DNA from: CBFGTJ01 sp965651815
Lineage (GTDB): Bacteria; Actinomycetota; Acidimicrobiia; Acidimicrobiales; Microtrichaceae
Direction of reading: 5' to 3'
NCBI GenBank assembly: GCA_965651815.1
Contig: CBFGTJ010000172.1
Span: 1 to 6,754, forward strand
DNA length: 6,754 bases
The position numbers were made by a program, and so were the translations under genes. The first letter of the stretch is position 1, and every line of letters starts with the position of its first letter. Below are positions 6,197 through 6,754 of the stretch, one piece after another. The notes beneath the pieces were generated by a model. It was not told the DNA's origin and made no database searches. It was given only the letters and a program-made list of their open reading frames with translations.

Positions 6197-6678
6197 ATGC
6201 GGACCGACCCCCTCGCGGACAGCGAGCTCGCGGAGCGCCTCGCGGTCGACGGGGTCGCGCTGGTGCCCGGGGTCGTGCCGGCGGCGATGGTGGCCGCCCT
6301 CGCCGCGGCGGCGGACGAGGCGGTCGCCGCGGAGGCCCGCGACTTCCCGCCCGGTGACGACCAGCACGGCCGCGTGCTGTTCGCCCCCTCCCACGGGGGT
6401 GCGTTCCTCGAGCTGTGCGGCTTCGACCCGTTCTTCGAACCGATCGAGGCGCTGGTCGGGGACGACTCGATCATCTACACGATGACCACCTCCGTCCTCG
6501 CCCCCGGGAGCTCCGGCCCGATCGACCGCTACCACGTGGACCTCGCACCCGACCGGCCCGCCGGCGTGGCGCTCGCGGGGATGGTCCTGCTCGACCGCTT
6601 CGACGAGCGCACCGGCGGCACCGAGTTCCTGGTCGGGTCCCACCTGTGGGGGGACCGGCCGACCGACGACACCCTCCG
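6197..6678 (+). CDS. phytanoyl-CoA dioxygenase (PhyH)-like Fe(II)/2-oxoglutarate oxygenase, truncated by the contig end
   Basis: The first 160 residues of a PhyH-family oxygenase are present. These enzymes hydroxylate a carbon of a small molecule using Fe(II), oxygen and 2-oxoglutarate, and occur widely in natural-product and surface-glycan loci. The N-terminus has the typical pattern of an acidic helix followed by DGVALVPGVV (about 18-27). The iron-binding pair lies in YHVDLAP, with His113 and Asp115. The later block, FDERTGGTEFLVGSHLW, ends near residue 151 and is the usual PhyH strand with the conserved GSH. The distal iron His and the 2-oxoglutarate Arg would lie further on and are absent because genomic sequence stops at about 6678. 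The frame stays open through 6754, but those codons come from adapter and poly-G and must not be annotated as protein. The start is the ATG at 6197, with a TACGCT -10 at leaderless spacing. The substrate is unknown. Confidence 0.88.
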
Positions 6679-6754
6679 AGATCGGAAGAGCGTCGGGGAG
6701 GGCAAGGGGGGGGGGGTGGGGGGGGGCGGGGGGGAGGAGAGGGTGGGGGGGGGG
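6679..6754. other. Illumina adapter read-through and poly-G artefact (not genomic)
   Basis: Bases 6679-6695 read AGATCGGAAGAGCGTCG, identical to the start of the Illumina TruSeq adapter seen in read-through. The next 16 bases agree with the adapter continuation at 10 positions, and most mismatches are G in place of T or A. The rest is almost pure G, as dark cycles are called on two-colour instruments. True sequence therefore ends at about 6678, and neither the open frame nor any G-rich structure here should be interpreted. Confidence 0.96.

Noticed and set aside
5512..6357. A 281-codon plus-strand frame over the deacetylase gene
   Set aside because: The minus strand carries the full PIG-L signatures and a ribosome binding site; this frame is its shadow and runs into the oxygenase gene out of frame.
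6135..6485. A 116-codon plus-strand frame at the oxygenase start
   Set aside because: It overlaps the PhyH-like frame, is Ser/Arg/Pro-rich, and has no motif; the frame from 6197 has the HxD motif.
6705..6754. G-rich tract as a G-quadruplex or regulatory repeat
   Set aside because: It directly follows an adapter sequence and has the form of poly-G base calling, so it is not genomic.

Overview
The window is a high-GC contig (by eye well over 70% G+C, with G or C in most third codon positions). Its long coding frames, antisense shadow frames, TAnnnT -10 elements and one apparently leaderless start suggest an actinobacterium. An acidimicrobial-type or environmental assembly is possible, but that finer placement is a guess. 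Both ends cut through genes. The last 76 bases are not genomic: they carry an Illumina adapter followed by a poly-G run.

Layout, left to right. (1) Positions 2-2527, + strand: the 3' part of an NRPS-like enzyme with the order adenylation - carrier protein - thioesterase and no condensation domain in the part seen. (2) Positions 2505-4322, +: a large polytopic membrane protein that overlaps the previous gene by 23 bases and has a GT-C-like acidic/His motif in an early loop. Its family is not recognised. (3) A 109-base gap with a small hairpin, a candidate promoter and a strong ribosome binding site. (4) Positions 4432-5382, +: an extended SDR nucleotide-sugar enzyme whose active-site signature resembles UDP-glucuronate decarboxylases (UXS/ArnA type). 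(5) A 66-base convergent gap filled by a long GC-rich hairpin. (6) Positions 5449-6123, - strand: a PIG-L/LmbE-type zinc N-deacetylase. (7) A 73-base divergent gap whose two -10 elements overlap. (8) Position 6197 onward, +: a phytanoyl-CoA dioxygenase (PhyH)-like Fe(II)/2-oxoglutarate oxygenase, cut off at the contig end.

Taken together this looks like part of a biosynthetic locus for an acylated or otherwise decorated glycan, or for a small glycosylated metabolite. The SDR would make a sugar nucleotide, the deacetylase would expose an amine on a sugar, the A-T-TE enzyme would activate a carboxylic acid and transfer or release it, the membrane protein would act on a lipid-linked or exported product, and the PhyH enzyme would hydroxylate something. 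The enzyme families are well supported. The joint pathway is inference from neighbourhood only, since no glycosyltransferase of a recognised GT-A/GT-B family, aminotransferase or transporter lies in the window. The most distinctive biology is the A-T-TE enzyme, whose substrate pocket appears to lack the aspartate that binds an amino acid's alpha-amine, coupled by overlap to an uncharacterised membrane protein.
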